Shown here piece by piece: positions 10,010 to 17,884 of a DNA stretch of 64,000 nucleotides (its first letter is position 1; each line of letters starts with the position of its first letter). The stretch covers positions 4,402,001 through 4,466,000 of the forward strand of contig NZ_CP041146.1 of the NCBI RefSeq assembly GCF_006494775.1, given 5' to 3'. Under the pieces are notes generated by a model. That model was not told the origin of the DNA and searched no databases. It worked only from the letters and a program-made list of their open reading frames with translations. Source of the stretch: Nocardioides humi. Its GTDB lineage: Bacteria; Actinomycetota; Actinomycetes; Propionibacteriales; Nocardioidaceae. Made by a program: the position numbers and the translations under genes.

Positions 10010-12006
10010 GTGGGCAGGCTAGATGATCCCGGGTCGACGGTGCGGTCGGAGACGTCGGCGCCGAGTGGCGTGCCGAGCACCAGGTCGAAGTCCCGGGCCT
10101 CCTCCCACACCGTGAGGGTGCGGGCACCGAGGGCCTCGCCGGGGCCGACGACGGTGAGGACGTAGCGCCCGTTCTGCGGCCGGGGGACCTCGTACTGGCC
10201 CTCGTGGTCGGTCCGCACCGTCGCGACCAGCTCGCCGGTGCTGCGGGTGAGGACGACCAGGGCGTCGGCGACCGGCCGGGCGGCGCTGTCGCGGATCGTG
10301 CCGCGCAGGGTGAGCCGCTCACGCAGCACGATCGGCGGGATCGGCGCCGCGCTGTCGAGCGTCATCATCCGGGAGCGGGGGCGCCAGCCGTCCGCGGACG
10401 TCACCACGAGGTAGTCGGACGGCTCGGGGACCGCGGCGGTGAACCGCCCCTCGCCGTCGGCCTGGCCCCAGTCGACGGCCCGGCCGTCGGGGGTCAGCAC
10501 GGTCACCACGGCGTGGCGGATCGGGTTGCCCTTGAGGCTGAGCACCTGGCCCTTGACGATCTGCGCGCGGCCGGTGTTCTCGGCGCCGGAGCGGTCGGCC
10601 GCCTCGGCGTACTCCCGCATCCGCAGCATGGGCACGCCGATCAGCGCGGCCGCCAGCGCCGCGCCCGCGGCGAGCCAGAAGAGGAGCTCGAGGGAGCCGA
10701 GCGTCGGCAGGTCCCGCCCACCGACGGTCAGCACGGACGCGGTGGTGATCGCCGCGGTCGCGGCGCTCGCGGTCGACGTGCCCAGCGAGCGGAGCAGCAC
10801 GTTGAGGCCGTTGGCGGACGCGGTCTCGGTGACGGGCACCGCGCGCATGATCAGCGTCGGCAGCGCGCCGTACACCATGGCGGTGCCGGTGCCGACGACC
10901 ACCGAGCCGATCACGATCTGCGCGAGGTCGGCGTTGTAGAAGACCCGCCCGACGTACGTCGCCCCCATCAGCAGCGAGCCGCCGACCAGCGTCACCTGCG
11001 GCCCGAAGCGGCGGGTCAGCCAGGCCGAGACCGGGGCCATCACGCCGAACGCCGCGGCGTTGGGGACCATCCAGAGGCCGGTGTGGAGGACGTCGAGGCC
11101 GCGACCGTACCCGGTCTCCCTCGGCATCTGGAGCAGCTGGGTGGTGACCAGCATGTTCACGAACATGGAGAAGCCGGCGAACACCGAGGCCAGGTTGACC
11201 AGGGCGACCGAGCGGCGAGCGGCCACGCGTACGTCGACCAGCGGGCGCGGCGTCCGCAGCTCGAGTGGGATCCACCCCGCGAGCACGACGACGCCGAGGG
11301 CGAGACAGCCGAGGGTGCGCGGCCCGGTCCAGCCCCACTGGCCGCCCTTGGACAGCGCGAGCAGGACGGCGGTGAGCGCGACGGAGAGGAGGATCGCTCC
11401 GCGCAGGTCGAACGTGCCGCTGGTGCGCACCGGCGACTCCGGCAGCAGGGTCAGCGTGCCGGCGATCAGCACCACCCCGACCAGGCCGGTCAGCCAGAAC
11501 GACGCGTGCCAGTCCATGTGCTCGACGATCAGGCCGGACAGCGGCATCCCGACGCCGGCGCCGATCGCCAGGGTCGCGCTCATCAGCGCGACGCCGAGCG
11601 GCACCCGGTCCCGGGGCAGCTCGTCGCGCATGATCGCGATGGCGACCGGGATCAGCGCGACGCCCACGCCCTGCAGCGCCCGGGCGCCGATGAGCAGCGG
11701 CAGCGCCTGGCTCACCGCCCCGAGCAGGGAGCCGGCGACCGAGACCACCAGCGCGACGACCATCATCCGGCGCTTGCCGTACATGTCGGCCAGCCGCGAG
11801 ATCGTCGGTGTCGCCACCGCGCCGGCGAGCAGGGTCGCCGTCACCAGCCACGAGGCGCTGTCGGCCGAGGTACCGAGCAGTCGCGGCAGGTCCGGCAGCA
11901 GCGGCAGCAGGAGGGTCTGCTGGAGCGAGACCACGATGCCGCAGCACGACAGCATCGCGACGACGACGGCGGGGCTGGTGCGTGGCCGGACCGGTTCGAC
12001 GACCAC
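10006..12006 (-). CDS. MFS transporter (DHA2-like) with C-terminal CnaB-type domains
   Basis: 666 residues. Residues about 15-470 carry some 12-14 hydrophobic segments with the MFS motif RLADMYGKRR after TM2 and a GRALQGVGVALIP motif C-like segment, as in drug exporters. Residues about 490-650 form two carboxypeptidase-regulatory/CnaB-like beta domains (KGQVLSLKGNPIRHAVVTV and RGTIRDSAARPVADALVVL). That tail should be cytoplasmic if the transporter has an even number of TMs. GTG start at 12006. First gene of the minus-strand unit leading into the fadD remnant and BVMO; export or uptake of the pathway compound is a guess. Confidence 0.87.
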   Translation of the reverse strand: MVVEPVRPRTSPAVVVAMLSCCGIVVSLQQTLLLPLLPDLPRLLGTSADSASWLVTATLLAGAVATPTISRLADMYGKRRMMVVALVVSVAGSLLGAVSQALPLLIGARALQGVGVALIPVAIAIMRDELPRDRVPLGVALMSATLAIGAGVGMPLSGLIVEHMDWHASFWLTGLVGVVLIAGTLTLLPESPVRTSGTFDLRGAILLSVALTAVLLALSKGGQWGWTGPRTLGCLALGVVVLAGWIPLELRTPRPLVDVRVAARRSVALVNLASVFAGFSMFVNMLVTTQLLQMPRETGYGRGLDVLHTGLWMVPNAAAFGVMAPVSAWLTRRFGPQVTLVGGSLLMGATYVGRVFYNADLAQIVIGSVVVGTGTAMVYGALPTLIMRAVPVTETASANGLNVLLRSLGTSTASAATAAITTASVLTVGGRDLPTLGSLELLFWLAAGAALAAALIGVPMLRMREYAEAADRSGAENTGRAQIVKGQVLSLKGNPIRHAVVTVLTPDGRAVDWGQADGEGRFTAAVPEPSDYLVVTSADGWRPRSRMMTLDSAAPIPPIVLRERLTLRGTIRDSAARPVADALVVLTRSTGELVATVRTDHEGQYEVPRPQNGRYVLTVVGPGEALGARTLTVWEEARDFDLVLGTPLGADVSDRTVDPGSSSLPT

Positions 12007-12042
12007 GCTGGAGGCACCTCTTCTTCAACTACGCTGCGATGC

Positions 12043-12186
12043 GTGCACCGTACCTTCTCGACCTCCTTCGCGTCGGTCTACCCCCACTACGCGACGAGGG
12101 TGGAGAGGAGGGGCCGCTCGAGGGTGGAGCTCGACCAGGTCGTCGGCCGGCTGACCGGCTTCGACGAGAAGGCGCTGCGGGGCTGA
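12043..12186 (+). pseudogene. Truncated DUF2200-family gene
   Basis: 47 residues starting HRTFSTSFASVYPHYATR and ending LDQVVGRLTGFDEKALRG, matching the first third of DUF2200 proteins (about 115 residues). The rest of the domain is absent after the TGA. The 5' end is intact: TACGCT at 12030-12035 lies 7 nt before the GTG, a leaderless arrangement. Divergent from the MFS gene. Small size and missing domain make it a probable remnant, though the short form may still be expressed. Confidence 0.65.
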
Positions 12187-12216
12187 CGCGCGCGGGTCCC
12201 GTCCGGGAGCGCGAAC

Positions 12217-12274
12217 AGGTGCTTGCGCCCAGCAAGCACCTCCCATACTCTCGGTATCCGCAACTCTCAGTTGC
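12217..12274. promoter_or_regulatory. Stacked inverted repeats upstream of an alpha/beta hydrolase
   Basis: Three dyads in 58 bp: a perfect 10-bp arm repeat AGGTGCTTGC-N5-GCAAGCACCT (12217-12241), ATAC-N5-GTAT (12245-12257), and GCAACT-CTC-AGTTGC (12260-12274). The first could end the DUF2200 transcript; the latter two sit where the hydrolase promoter should be and look like TetR- or MarR-type operators. No regulator gene is adjacent. Confidence 0.5.
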
Positions 12275-12318
12275 ACCTATCTATCGCGCCAGCGTCGGTG
12301 CGTGGAAGCGAGGTCGCC

Positions 12319-13131
12319 ATGCTTGCCCACGAACGGATCGGCTCCGGGGAGCCGCTCGTCCTCGTCCACGGGATCGGGCATCGCCGGCAGGCGTGGTACC
12401 CGGTCGTCGACCGGCTTGCCGAGGAGCGCGAGGTCGTCCTGATCGACCTGCCCGGCCACGGCGAGTCCGCGGCGCTGGTGCCCGACGGGCGCCCGGTGCG
12501 CGACATCCTGCGCGACATCCTCGAGGACTTCTTCGCCGAGCAGGGTCTCGACCGGCCGCACATCGCGGGCAACTCCCTCGGCGGCCGGATCGCCCTCGAG
12601 GCGGCGGCCGACGACCTGGTCAGCAGCGCCACGACCCTCGCGCCGGCCGGGTTCTGGCGCAACAAGGTCGACTTCGCCTACATCCGCGCGGTCTTCACCC
12701 TGCTGACCGGCGCCGCCACGCTCGCGCAGCCGGTGGCGCCCGCGATCCTCGGCACCGCACCCGGGCGCGCCGCCGCCTTCGGCCTGCTGATGACCAAGGG
12801 CCACAGGCTCAGCCCCGACGCGGCCCTCGGCGACCTCCGCGGGCTGGTCCACGCGCGACCGGCGCTCGAGACGATCATCGACGGCGGCTTCCCGTTCGAC
12901 CGGCCGATCGACCCGGCCATCCCGGTCACCGTCGCCTGGGGCACCCGCGACCTCGTGCTGCTGCCCTACCAGGCCCGCCGCGCCCGCCGTGCCCTCCCGG
13001 ACGCCGAGCACATCACGCTGCCGAGGTGCGGCCACGTCCCGATGATCGACGACGTCGACCTGGTCGCCGGCGTGCTGCTGGAGGGGTCCGCGCACCCGCG
13101 CCTGGGCGGGGCGACGTACGACGTCGCCTGA
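12319..13131 (+). CDS. Alpha/beta hydrolase
   Basis: 270 residues. LVLVHGIGHRRQAW (oxyanion loop), nucleophile elbow GNSLGG, WGTRDLVL with the Asp and CGHVPMIDD with the His complete the triad. Size and layout match esterases or epoxide-hydrolase-like proteins. The ATG at 12319 follows GGAAGCGAGG. Preceded by stacked palindromes and convergent with the Lys-rich hypothetical only 3 bp away. Substrate unknown. Confidence 0.85.
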   Translation: MLAHERIGSGEPLVLVHGIGHRRQAWYPVVDRLAEEREVVLIDLPGHGESAALVPDGRPVRDILRDILEDFFAEQGLDRPHIAGNSLGGRIALEAAADDLVSSATTLAPAGFWRNKVDFAYIRAVFTLLTGAATLAQPVAPAILGTAPGRAAAFGLLMTKGHRLSPDAALGDLRGLVHARPALETIIDGGFPFDRPIDPAIPVTVAWGTRDLVLLPYQARRARRALPDAEHITLPRCGHVPMIDDVDLVAGVLLEGSAHPRLGGATYDVA

Positions 13132-13134
13132 GCC

Positions 13135-13587
13135 CTACGCGTCGTCGTCCTGCGCGGCGGCGCGCTCGTCGAGCCGGTCCTGGACCAGGATCGACACCGC
13201 CTGGGTCAGCTCGGCGACCTGGGCGCGCAGCTCGGCGAGCTCGGCGTCCCTCGCCGACGGCTGGTCCTTGGCCTTCTTCGGCCCCTTCTGTCCCTTCTTC
13301 TTGCCCTTCTTCGCCTTCGCCTTCGTCGGCTCCGGCGCGGGCGCCGCCTCGCCCACGAGCTGCTGGGCGATCTGGCCGGGCGCGCGGAGCAGCCCGCTGA
13401 TCAGGTCGGTGGGGGCCGATCCGCCGCGGACCCGGCGGCCGAGCACCTGGGCCAGGACCTCGTCGGTGCGGTCGCCGCCGGAGTCGTGGTCGCGGACCAC
13501 GAACCGGATGCCCTGGTCGAGCAGGCCCGCCGTCCTGCCGAGGGACCGATCCGTCGACTGTCCTCGCGCCGGGCGTGGCCCGGACAT
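13135..13587 (-). CDS. Hypothetical protein with Lys-rich linker and coiled coil
   Basis: 150 residues, no family recognised. The N-terminal half (RTAGLLDQGIRFVVRDHDSG) is followed by an Ala/Pro linker, a strongly basic stretch (KAKAKKGKKKGQKGPKKAK, about residues 90-108) and a C-terminal heptad-like segment (AELAELRAQVAELTQAVSIL) that should form a coiled coil. The layout resembles small DNA- or granule-associated proteins; phasin-like or nucleoid-associated roles are possible but unproven. ATG start at 13587; upstream is a GGGCGGA/TCCGCCC inverted repeat shared with the divergent thioesterase. Confidence 0.65.
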   Translation of the reverse strand: MSGPRPARGQSTDRSLGRTAGLLDQGIRFVVRDHDSGGDRTDEVLAQVLGRRVRGGSAPTDLISGLLRAPGQIAQQLVGEAAPAPEPTKAKAKKGKKKGQKGPKKAKDQPSARDAELAELRAQVAELTQAVSILVQDRLDERAAAQDDDA

Positions 13588-13643
13588 GGGCGGATGTCCC
13601 GCCTTGTCCGCCCCTGTTGTGCACCGGGCACGACCGTGATGAC

Positions 13644-13649
13644 TAGGTT
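13644..13649 (+). promoter_or_regulatory. Leaderless -10 box of the thioesterase gene
   Basis: TAGGTT, 6 nt before GTG 13656. The spacing favours 13656 over an upstream in-frame GTG at 13650. Confidence 0.5.
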
Positions 13650-13655
13650 GTGACC

Positions 13656-14096
13656 GTGACCGACCTCCAGGAGCTCACCGCCGACGTACGCCGGATCATC
13701 CCGGTCCTCGACGCCATGCAGGTCGAGGTCGTGGAGGCGGGCCGCAACGTGGTCGCCGCGCGGATCCCGGCCGGGCCCAACGTCAACCACTTCGGCACGG
13801 CGTACGCCGGCTCGCTGTTCACCGTGGCCGAGGTGCTCGGCGGGCTGCTGCCGCGCACCTCGCTGGTCGCCGAGGGCGGCGTGCCCCTGGTGAAGTCGAT
13901 GACCATCGACTTCCTGCGCCCCGCCACCACCGCGGTCACCTCCCGCGCGCGGCTCGAGGACGCGGAGATCGACCGGATCCTGGCGGAGTACGCCGAGCGC
14001 GGGAAGTCCGACTTCGAGCTGGTCGCCGAGGTCACCGACGAGGAGGGCACGGTCGTCGCCCGGACCCGCGGGCAGTACCAGCTGCGCCGGTTCTGA
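13656..14096 (+). CDS. Hotdog-fold thioesterase (DUF4442/YiiD-C type)
   Basis: 146 residues with the hotdog signature: NHFGTAYAGSLFTVAEVLGG (active-site helix) and VKSMTIDFLRPATT (strand followed by FLRPA). Probably hydrolyses an acyl-CoA; substrate unknown. GTG start at 13656 chosen from the TAGGTT box 6 nt upstream. Stands alone between the Lys-rich hypothetical (divergent) and the histidine kinase. Confidence 0.82.
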   Translation: MTDLQELTADVRRIIPVLDAMQVEVVEAGRNVVAARIPAGPNVNHFGTAYAGSLFTVAEVLGGLLPRTSLVAEGGVPLVKSMTIDFLRPATTAVTSRARLEDAEIDRILAEYAERGKSDFELVAEVTDEEGTVVARTRGQYQLRRF

Positions 14097-14181
14097 GCCT
14101 TCGGGCCGGTATCGCTCAGGATCCCGCTCCCGGTGCCGATGGGCGTCGTACGCGCGCGTGGCCGCGGACAAGGTAAAGGGA

Positions 14182-14187
14182 TAGCGT
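14182..14187 (+). promoter_or_regulatory. -10 box of the histidine kinase gene
   Basis: TAGCGT, about 36 bp before the ATG. The mRNA would carry a short leader with GGGAGGAA at 14206-14213, 10 nt before ATG 14224. Confidence 0.45.
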
Positions 14188-14223
14188 GGGAGATCCGCGA
14201 TCGCTGGGAGGAATCGACGCTCG

Positions 14224-15366
14224 ATGGATCCGGGCCTGGAGTTGCCGGGGGATGCCCGCACGCTGCTCGACGCGGTCCTTGCGATCGGCGCCGACGTGGA
14301 TCTCCACGCCGTGCTCGGCCGCATCCTCGAGGTGTCGCGGCGGCTCACCGACGCCGATCTCTCCGGGACCGGGCGGGCCGAGGATGCCGTCGGCGAGCTC
14401 GGCCGGGCGCTGCGCGAGGTGTGTGACGCGCGGCTGGTCGCCTATGTGCGGCTCGCGGACGGCATTCTGGAGCTGCGCCAGGTTCTCGGCGACACCGAGG
14501 CGGCGCCCCGACTCGTCGAGTCGCTCTCGGAGGTCGTCGGCGAGGTCGCGCGCACGCGCGCGGCCCAGGAGGTCGGCAGCGTCGGCGACCCGACGACGCT
14601 CGTCGTCCCCGTCCCCACGCGGCTGGCCGATCCCGGCGTCCTCGTGATCGATCGGGTGGAGGACAGGCCGGTCCTGCGCGGCATCATGCTCGACCTGGCC
14701 GCCGTGGCGGCCTCTCAGGTGGGCCTGATCCTGGACCGCCAGGAGGCGCTGCGCGAGCAGGCCCGCCTTCTCGTCGCGCGCGACCGCCAACGGATCGCGC
14801 GCGACCTCCACGACCTGGTCATCCAGCGGCTGTTCGCGACCGGGATGCAGCTCCAGGGGGCGCGCGACCTCGACGCGTCCGAGCTGCGCACCCGCGTCGA
14901 CGGCACCGTCGCCGAGCTCGACGGCGCGATCAAGGAGCTGCGCTCGGTGATCTTCGAGCTCGGCTCCGGCTCCGGCCGCCCGCTGCTGGAGGACGTCCGC
15001 GCCCTGCTGGCGGAGTACGCCGGCGTGCTGGGCTTCCAGCCGCTGCTGCGGATCCAGGGACCGGTCGACCGCGCGCTCGTCCCCGAGGCCCGCAGCCACG
15101 TCCTCGGCACCCTGCGCGAGGCGCTCTCCAATGTCGCCCGGCACGCCGGGGCGGGCTCCGCGACGGTCGAGCTGACCGCGTCGTCGGCGTGGTTCCGGCT
15201 GCGGGTCGTCGACGACGGGCTCGGCTTCGACCCGGCCGTCGCGGGCACCGGCCACGGGACCGGCAACCTCCGCGGACGGGCCGAGGACCTCGGCGGTCAC
15301 CTGCAGGTCACCTCCGCGCCCGGTCAGGGCACCACCCTGGAGTGGGTCATTCCGGCTGTGGGCTGA
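14224..15366 (+). CDS. Sensor histidine kinase, GAF-like plus HisKA_3/HATPase, no adjacent regulator
   Basis: 380-residue soluble kinase. Residues about 20-175 look like a GAF-type sensor (LHAVLGRILEVSRRLTDADL, LVVPVPTRLADPGVLVIDR). The dimerisation/phosphoacceptor helix is RIARDLHDLVIQRLFATG (His near 198), followed by an HATPase with LREALSNVARHAGA (N box), VVDDGLGFD (G1) and HGTGNLRGRAEDLGG (G2). The arrangement resembles the C-terminal half of DevS/DosT redox sensors. No response regulator is next to it. Its 3' end overlaps the convergent flagellar operon tail by 20 bp. Confidence 0.88.
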   Translation: MDPGLELPGDARTLLDAVLAIGADVDLHAVLGRILEVSRRLTDADLSGTGRAEDAVGELGRALREVCDARLVAYVRLADGILELRQVLGDTEAAPRLVESLSEVVGEVARTRAAQEVGSVGDPTTLVVPVPTRLADPGVLVIDRVEDRPVLRGIMLDLAAVAASQVGLILDRQEALREQARLLVARDRQRIARDLHDLVIQRLFATGMQLQGARDLDASELRTRVDGTVAELDGAIKELRSVIFELGSGSGRPLLEDVRALLAEYAGVLGFQPLLRIQGPVDRALVPEARSHVLGTLREALSNVARHAGAGSATVELTASSAWFRLRVVDDGLGFDPAVAGTGHGTGNLRGRAEDLGGHLQVTSAPGQGTTLEWVIPAVG

Positions 15367-15603
15367 GCCCCTCGAGGTCCCGCGCCTCGTCGGGCAGGTC
15401 GGGCGCGCTCTCCAGCGCCTCCGGCGCCGGTCCGGCCAGCAGCGGCCACAGGGCCCGCACCAGGAGCGCCGCCGCCGTGGCGGCGACCATCACGACGAGC
15501 AGCCGGGTCAGCGCCTCGTCCAGGGTCAGCTCGCCCTGCAGGGCGCGGACCGCCGCGGGGAGGCCACCACCGCGGCGAGCAGGAACACGCGCAGGTCGAA
15601 CAT
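15347..15603 (-). CDS. Small membrane protein at the end of the flagellar operon, frameshifted
   Basis: Start MFDLRVFLLAAVVASP, then after one base is restored at the run 15557-15560 the frame continues AAVRALQGELTLDEALTRLL, a single TM helix (VVMVAATAAALLVRALWPLL) and an acidic tail ending LEGLSPQPE; 85 residues in total. The ATG overlaps the flhA stop by one base (TGATG), so it is translationally coupled and probably flagellum-linked. No family recognised. The break looks like a sequencing error. Confidence 0.6.
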
Positions 15604-17672
15604 CAGACGCCCGCCCCCAGCGCCGGCCGGGCGCCCGTCGCCGACACCACGGCCACCGACCGGACCTCGTGGGCCGCGCCCAGCTCGGCGTACGAGAAGA
15701 CGGGGAGGCGCTCGACGGTGGGCGCCACCAGGCGGCGTACGGCGGCCCGGAGCGCGGGCGCGCAGACCAGGACCGGCCGCACGTCGCTGTTCTCCGCGGC
15801 CTGTGCGACCTGGGCGAGGCCGAGCAGCAGCTGCTGCGCGACGTCGGGGTCGAGGACGACGACCGCGCCCTGCTCGGTCGGGCGGAGGCCCTCGAGCATC
15901 TGCTGCTCCAGCAGCGGCTCGAGGCTGATCGCGTGCAGCACGCCGTCCTTGACGTACGGCGCCGCCAGCGCCGGCTCGAGCGCGGCGCGGGCCGCCTCGA
16001 CCAGGCCGTCGAGGTCCTTGCCGACCGCGGCGCGGACCGAGAGCGCCTCGAAGATCCGGACCAGGTCGCGGATCGGGATCCGCTCCTCCAGCAGGGCGCG
16101 CAGCACGCGCTGCACCTCGCCGAGCGGCAGCTGGGTCGGGGTGAGCTCCTCGATGACGACCGGGTGGGTGCGCTTGACGACGTCGGTGAGCAGGCGGACG
16201 TCCTCACGGCCGAGCAGGCGGCTCGCGTGCTGGTGGACGACCTCGGCGAGGTGCGTGGTCACCACCGACGCCCGGTCGACGACGGTCGCGCCGCCGATCT
16301 CGGCCTGGTGCCGCATCTCCGCGGGGATCCACTTCGCGTCGAGCCCGAAGACCGGCTCGCGGGTCGGCGTCCCCGGCAGCGAGCCGAGGAACTCGCCGAT
16401 GGCCAGCACCGTGCCGCGCGGGGCCTCGCCACGGGCCACCTCGGCGCCGTACAGCGTGATCGCGTAGGTGTTGGCCGGCAGCTCGAGGTTGTCGCGGGTG
16501 CGCACCGGCGGGATCACGATGCCGAGCTCGCCGGCCACCTTCCGCCGCAGGGCCTTGACCCGGTCGAGCAGGTCGCCGCCGGAGCGGCTGTCGACGAGGT
16601 CGATGAGGTCGGCCGACAGCTCCAGGCCGAGCGGGTCGACCCGGATCTCGTCGATGAGGGCCTCGGGGGTGTCGGGCACCTGGGCCAGCTCGCCGGCGGT
16701 GGCGTCCGCGTCGGCGCCCGCCGTACGGTCGCCGGTGGACTCGTCGATCCGGCTCGCGCCCAGCAGCATCAGGCCGCCCGCGACGAGGAACGGCAGCTTC
16801 GGCAGGCCCGGGATCGCGCACAGCGCCAGCGCGCCGAAGCCCGCCACCCGCAGCGGCATCTTGCGCTGGAACACCTGGCTGACGATGTCGGAGCCCATGT
16901 CGGAGTCGGCGACCGCGCGGGTCACGATCAGGCCGGTCGCCACGGACAGCAGCAGGGCGGGGATCTGCGAGACCAGGCCGTCGCCGATGGACAGCAGTGA
17001 GTAGGTGTTGATCGCCTCGCCGAACGGCATGCCGTACTGCGCCACGCCGATCGCGAACCCGCCGAGCAGGTTGACCAGGGTGATCACGATCGCCGCGATC
17101 GCGTCGCCCTTGACGAACTTCGACGCACCGTCCATCGCACCGTGGAAGTCCGCCTCCGCGTGCACCTCCGCCCGCCGCCGCCGCGCCTCCTCCTCGTCGA
17201 TGAGCCCGGAGTTGAGGTCCGCGTCGATCGCCATCTGCTTGCCCGGCATCGCGTCGAGCGTGAACCGCGCGCCCACCTCCGCGACCCGTCCGGCACCGTT
17301 CGTGATGACGACGAACTGGATGACGAGCAGGATCGCGAACACGATCAGCCCGACCACCAGCGAGCCGCCGACGACGAAGTGGCCGAAGGTGTCGATCACC
17401 TTGCCGGCGTACCCGTCCAGCAGCACCAGCCGGGTCGCGCTGACGTTGAGGGCCAGCCGGAACAGCGTCATCACCAGGATGACCGACGGGAACGCCGCGA
17501 ACTCCAGCGGCTTGTGGATGAACATGGCCACCATCAGCACCAGCAGCGCGCCGGTGATGTTGAGCGCGATCATGAGGTCCAGCACCACCGCGGGCAGCGG
17601 CACGACGAGCATCACGACGATCAGCACGATGCCCAGCGGGACACCGAGCCGGGTCAGCGACTTCACGGACAT
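15603..17672 (-). CDS. flhA: FlhA, export gate of the flagellar type III secretion system
   Basis: 689 residues. Eight or so N-terminal TM segments (residues about 10-310) with the conserved FHIPEP-type cytoplasmic loop FTLDAMPGKQMAIDADLN, then a large cytoplasmic domain (about 340-689) with VDPLGLELSADLIDLVD, PLPANTYAI-like and TEQGAVVVLDPD segments. Forms the nonameric ring that unfolds and feeds flagellar substrates into FliPQR. ATG at 17672 chosen because the hydrophobic N-terminus SVKSLTRLGVPLGIV follows directly; upstream sequence is repeat DNA. Separated from flhB by palindromic repeats, so it likely has its own promoter. Confidence 0.96.
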   Translation of the reverse strand: MSVKSLTRLGVPLGIVLIVVMLVVPLPAVVLDLMIALNITGALLVLMVAMFIHKPLEFAAFPSVILVMTLFRLALNVSATRLVLLDGYAGKVIDTFGHFVVGGSLVVGLIVFAILLVIQFVVITNGAGRVAEVGARFTLDAMPGKQMAIDADLNSGLIDEEEARRRRAEVHAEADFHGAMDGASKFVKGDAIAAIVITLVNLLGGFAIGVAQYGMPFGEAINTYSLLSIGDGLVSQIPALLLSVATGLIVTRAVADSDMGSDIVSQVFQRKMPLRVAGFGALALCAIPGLPKLPFLVAGGLMLLGASRIDESTGDRTAGADADATAGELAQVPDTPEALIDEIRVDPLGLELSADLIDLVDSRSGGDLLDRVKALRRKVAGELGIVIPPVRTRDNLELPANTYAITLYGAEVARGEAPRGTVLAIGEFLGSLPGTPTREPVFGLDAKWIPAEMRHQAEIGGATVVDRASVVTTHLAEVVHQHASRLLGREDVRLLTDVVKRTHPVVIEELTPTQLPLGEVQRVLRALLEERIPIRDLVRIFEALSVRAAVGKDLDGLVEAARAALEPALAAPYVKDGVLHAISLEPLLEQQMLEGLRPTEQGAVVVLDPDVAQQLLLGLAQVAQAAENSDVRPVLVCAPALRAAVRRLVAPTVERLPVFSYAELGAAHEVRSVAVVSATGARPALGAGV

Positions 17673-17747
17673 GCGGCGGATACAGCCTCTCGACCGGGCG
17701 CGCCGTCCGTGGCACTGCGGGTTGGCGCCGTCCTGGCGTCGTACGCT

Positions 17748-17775
17748 CCATCGGCAGAGTGGGGCTGTGGATGAG
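17748..17775 (-). promoter_or_regulatory. FliA/WhiG-type promoter candidate for flhA
   Basis: On the minus strand CTCA-N16-GCCGATGG. WhiG/FliA promoters read TAAA-N15/16-GCCGATAA, so the -10 core and spacing match and the -35 is weak. The same CTCA-N16-GCCGATGG occurs before flbD. A GCCACGGACGGCG motif downstream is also shared by both. Confidence 0.4.
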
Positions 17776-17786
17776 GGGTTGACGCG

Positions 17787-17884
17787 CCGTATGAATCCCC
17801 GGATGTCCGGGGATTCATGCACTTGTCAGGCGTTGCAACCCCTGACAACCGTATGGATCCCCGGATGTCCGGGGATTCATGCAC
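17787..17884. repeat. Palindromic repeat array between flhB and flhA
   Basis: Two 36-bp direct repeats (17787-17822 and 17849-17884, one mismatch), each itself a near-perfect hairpin with arms TGAATCCCCGGA / TCCGGGGATTCA around a TG loop. Between them is a third palindrome, TTGTCAGG-C-GTTGCAAC-C-CCTGACAA (17823-17848). The second copy begins within the flhB stop codon. Likely a REP-type element acting as terminator or mRNA stabiliser. Confidence 0.7.

Noticed and set aside
17787..17884. CRISPR-like pair of 36-bp repeats
   Set aside because: Only two copies, each fully palindromic, the spacer is itself a palindrome, and no cas genes are nearby.
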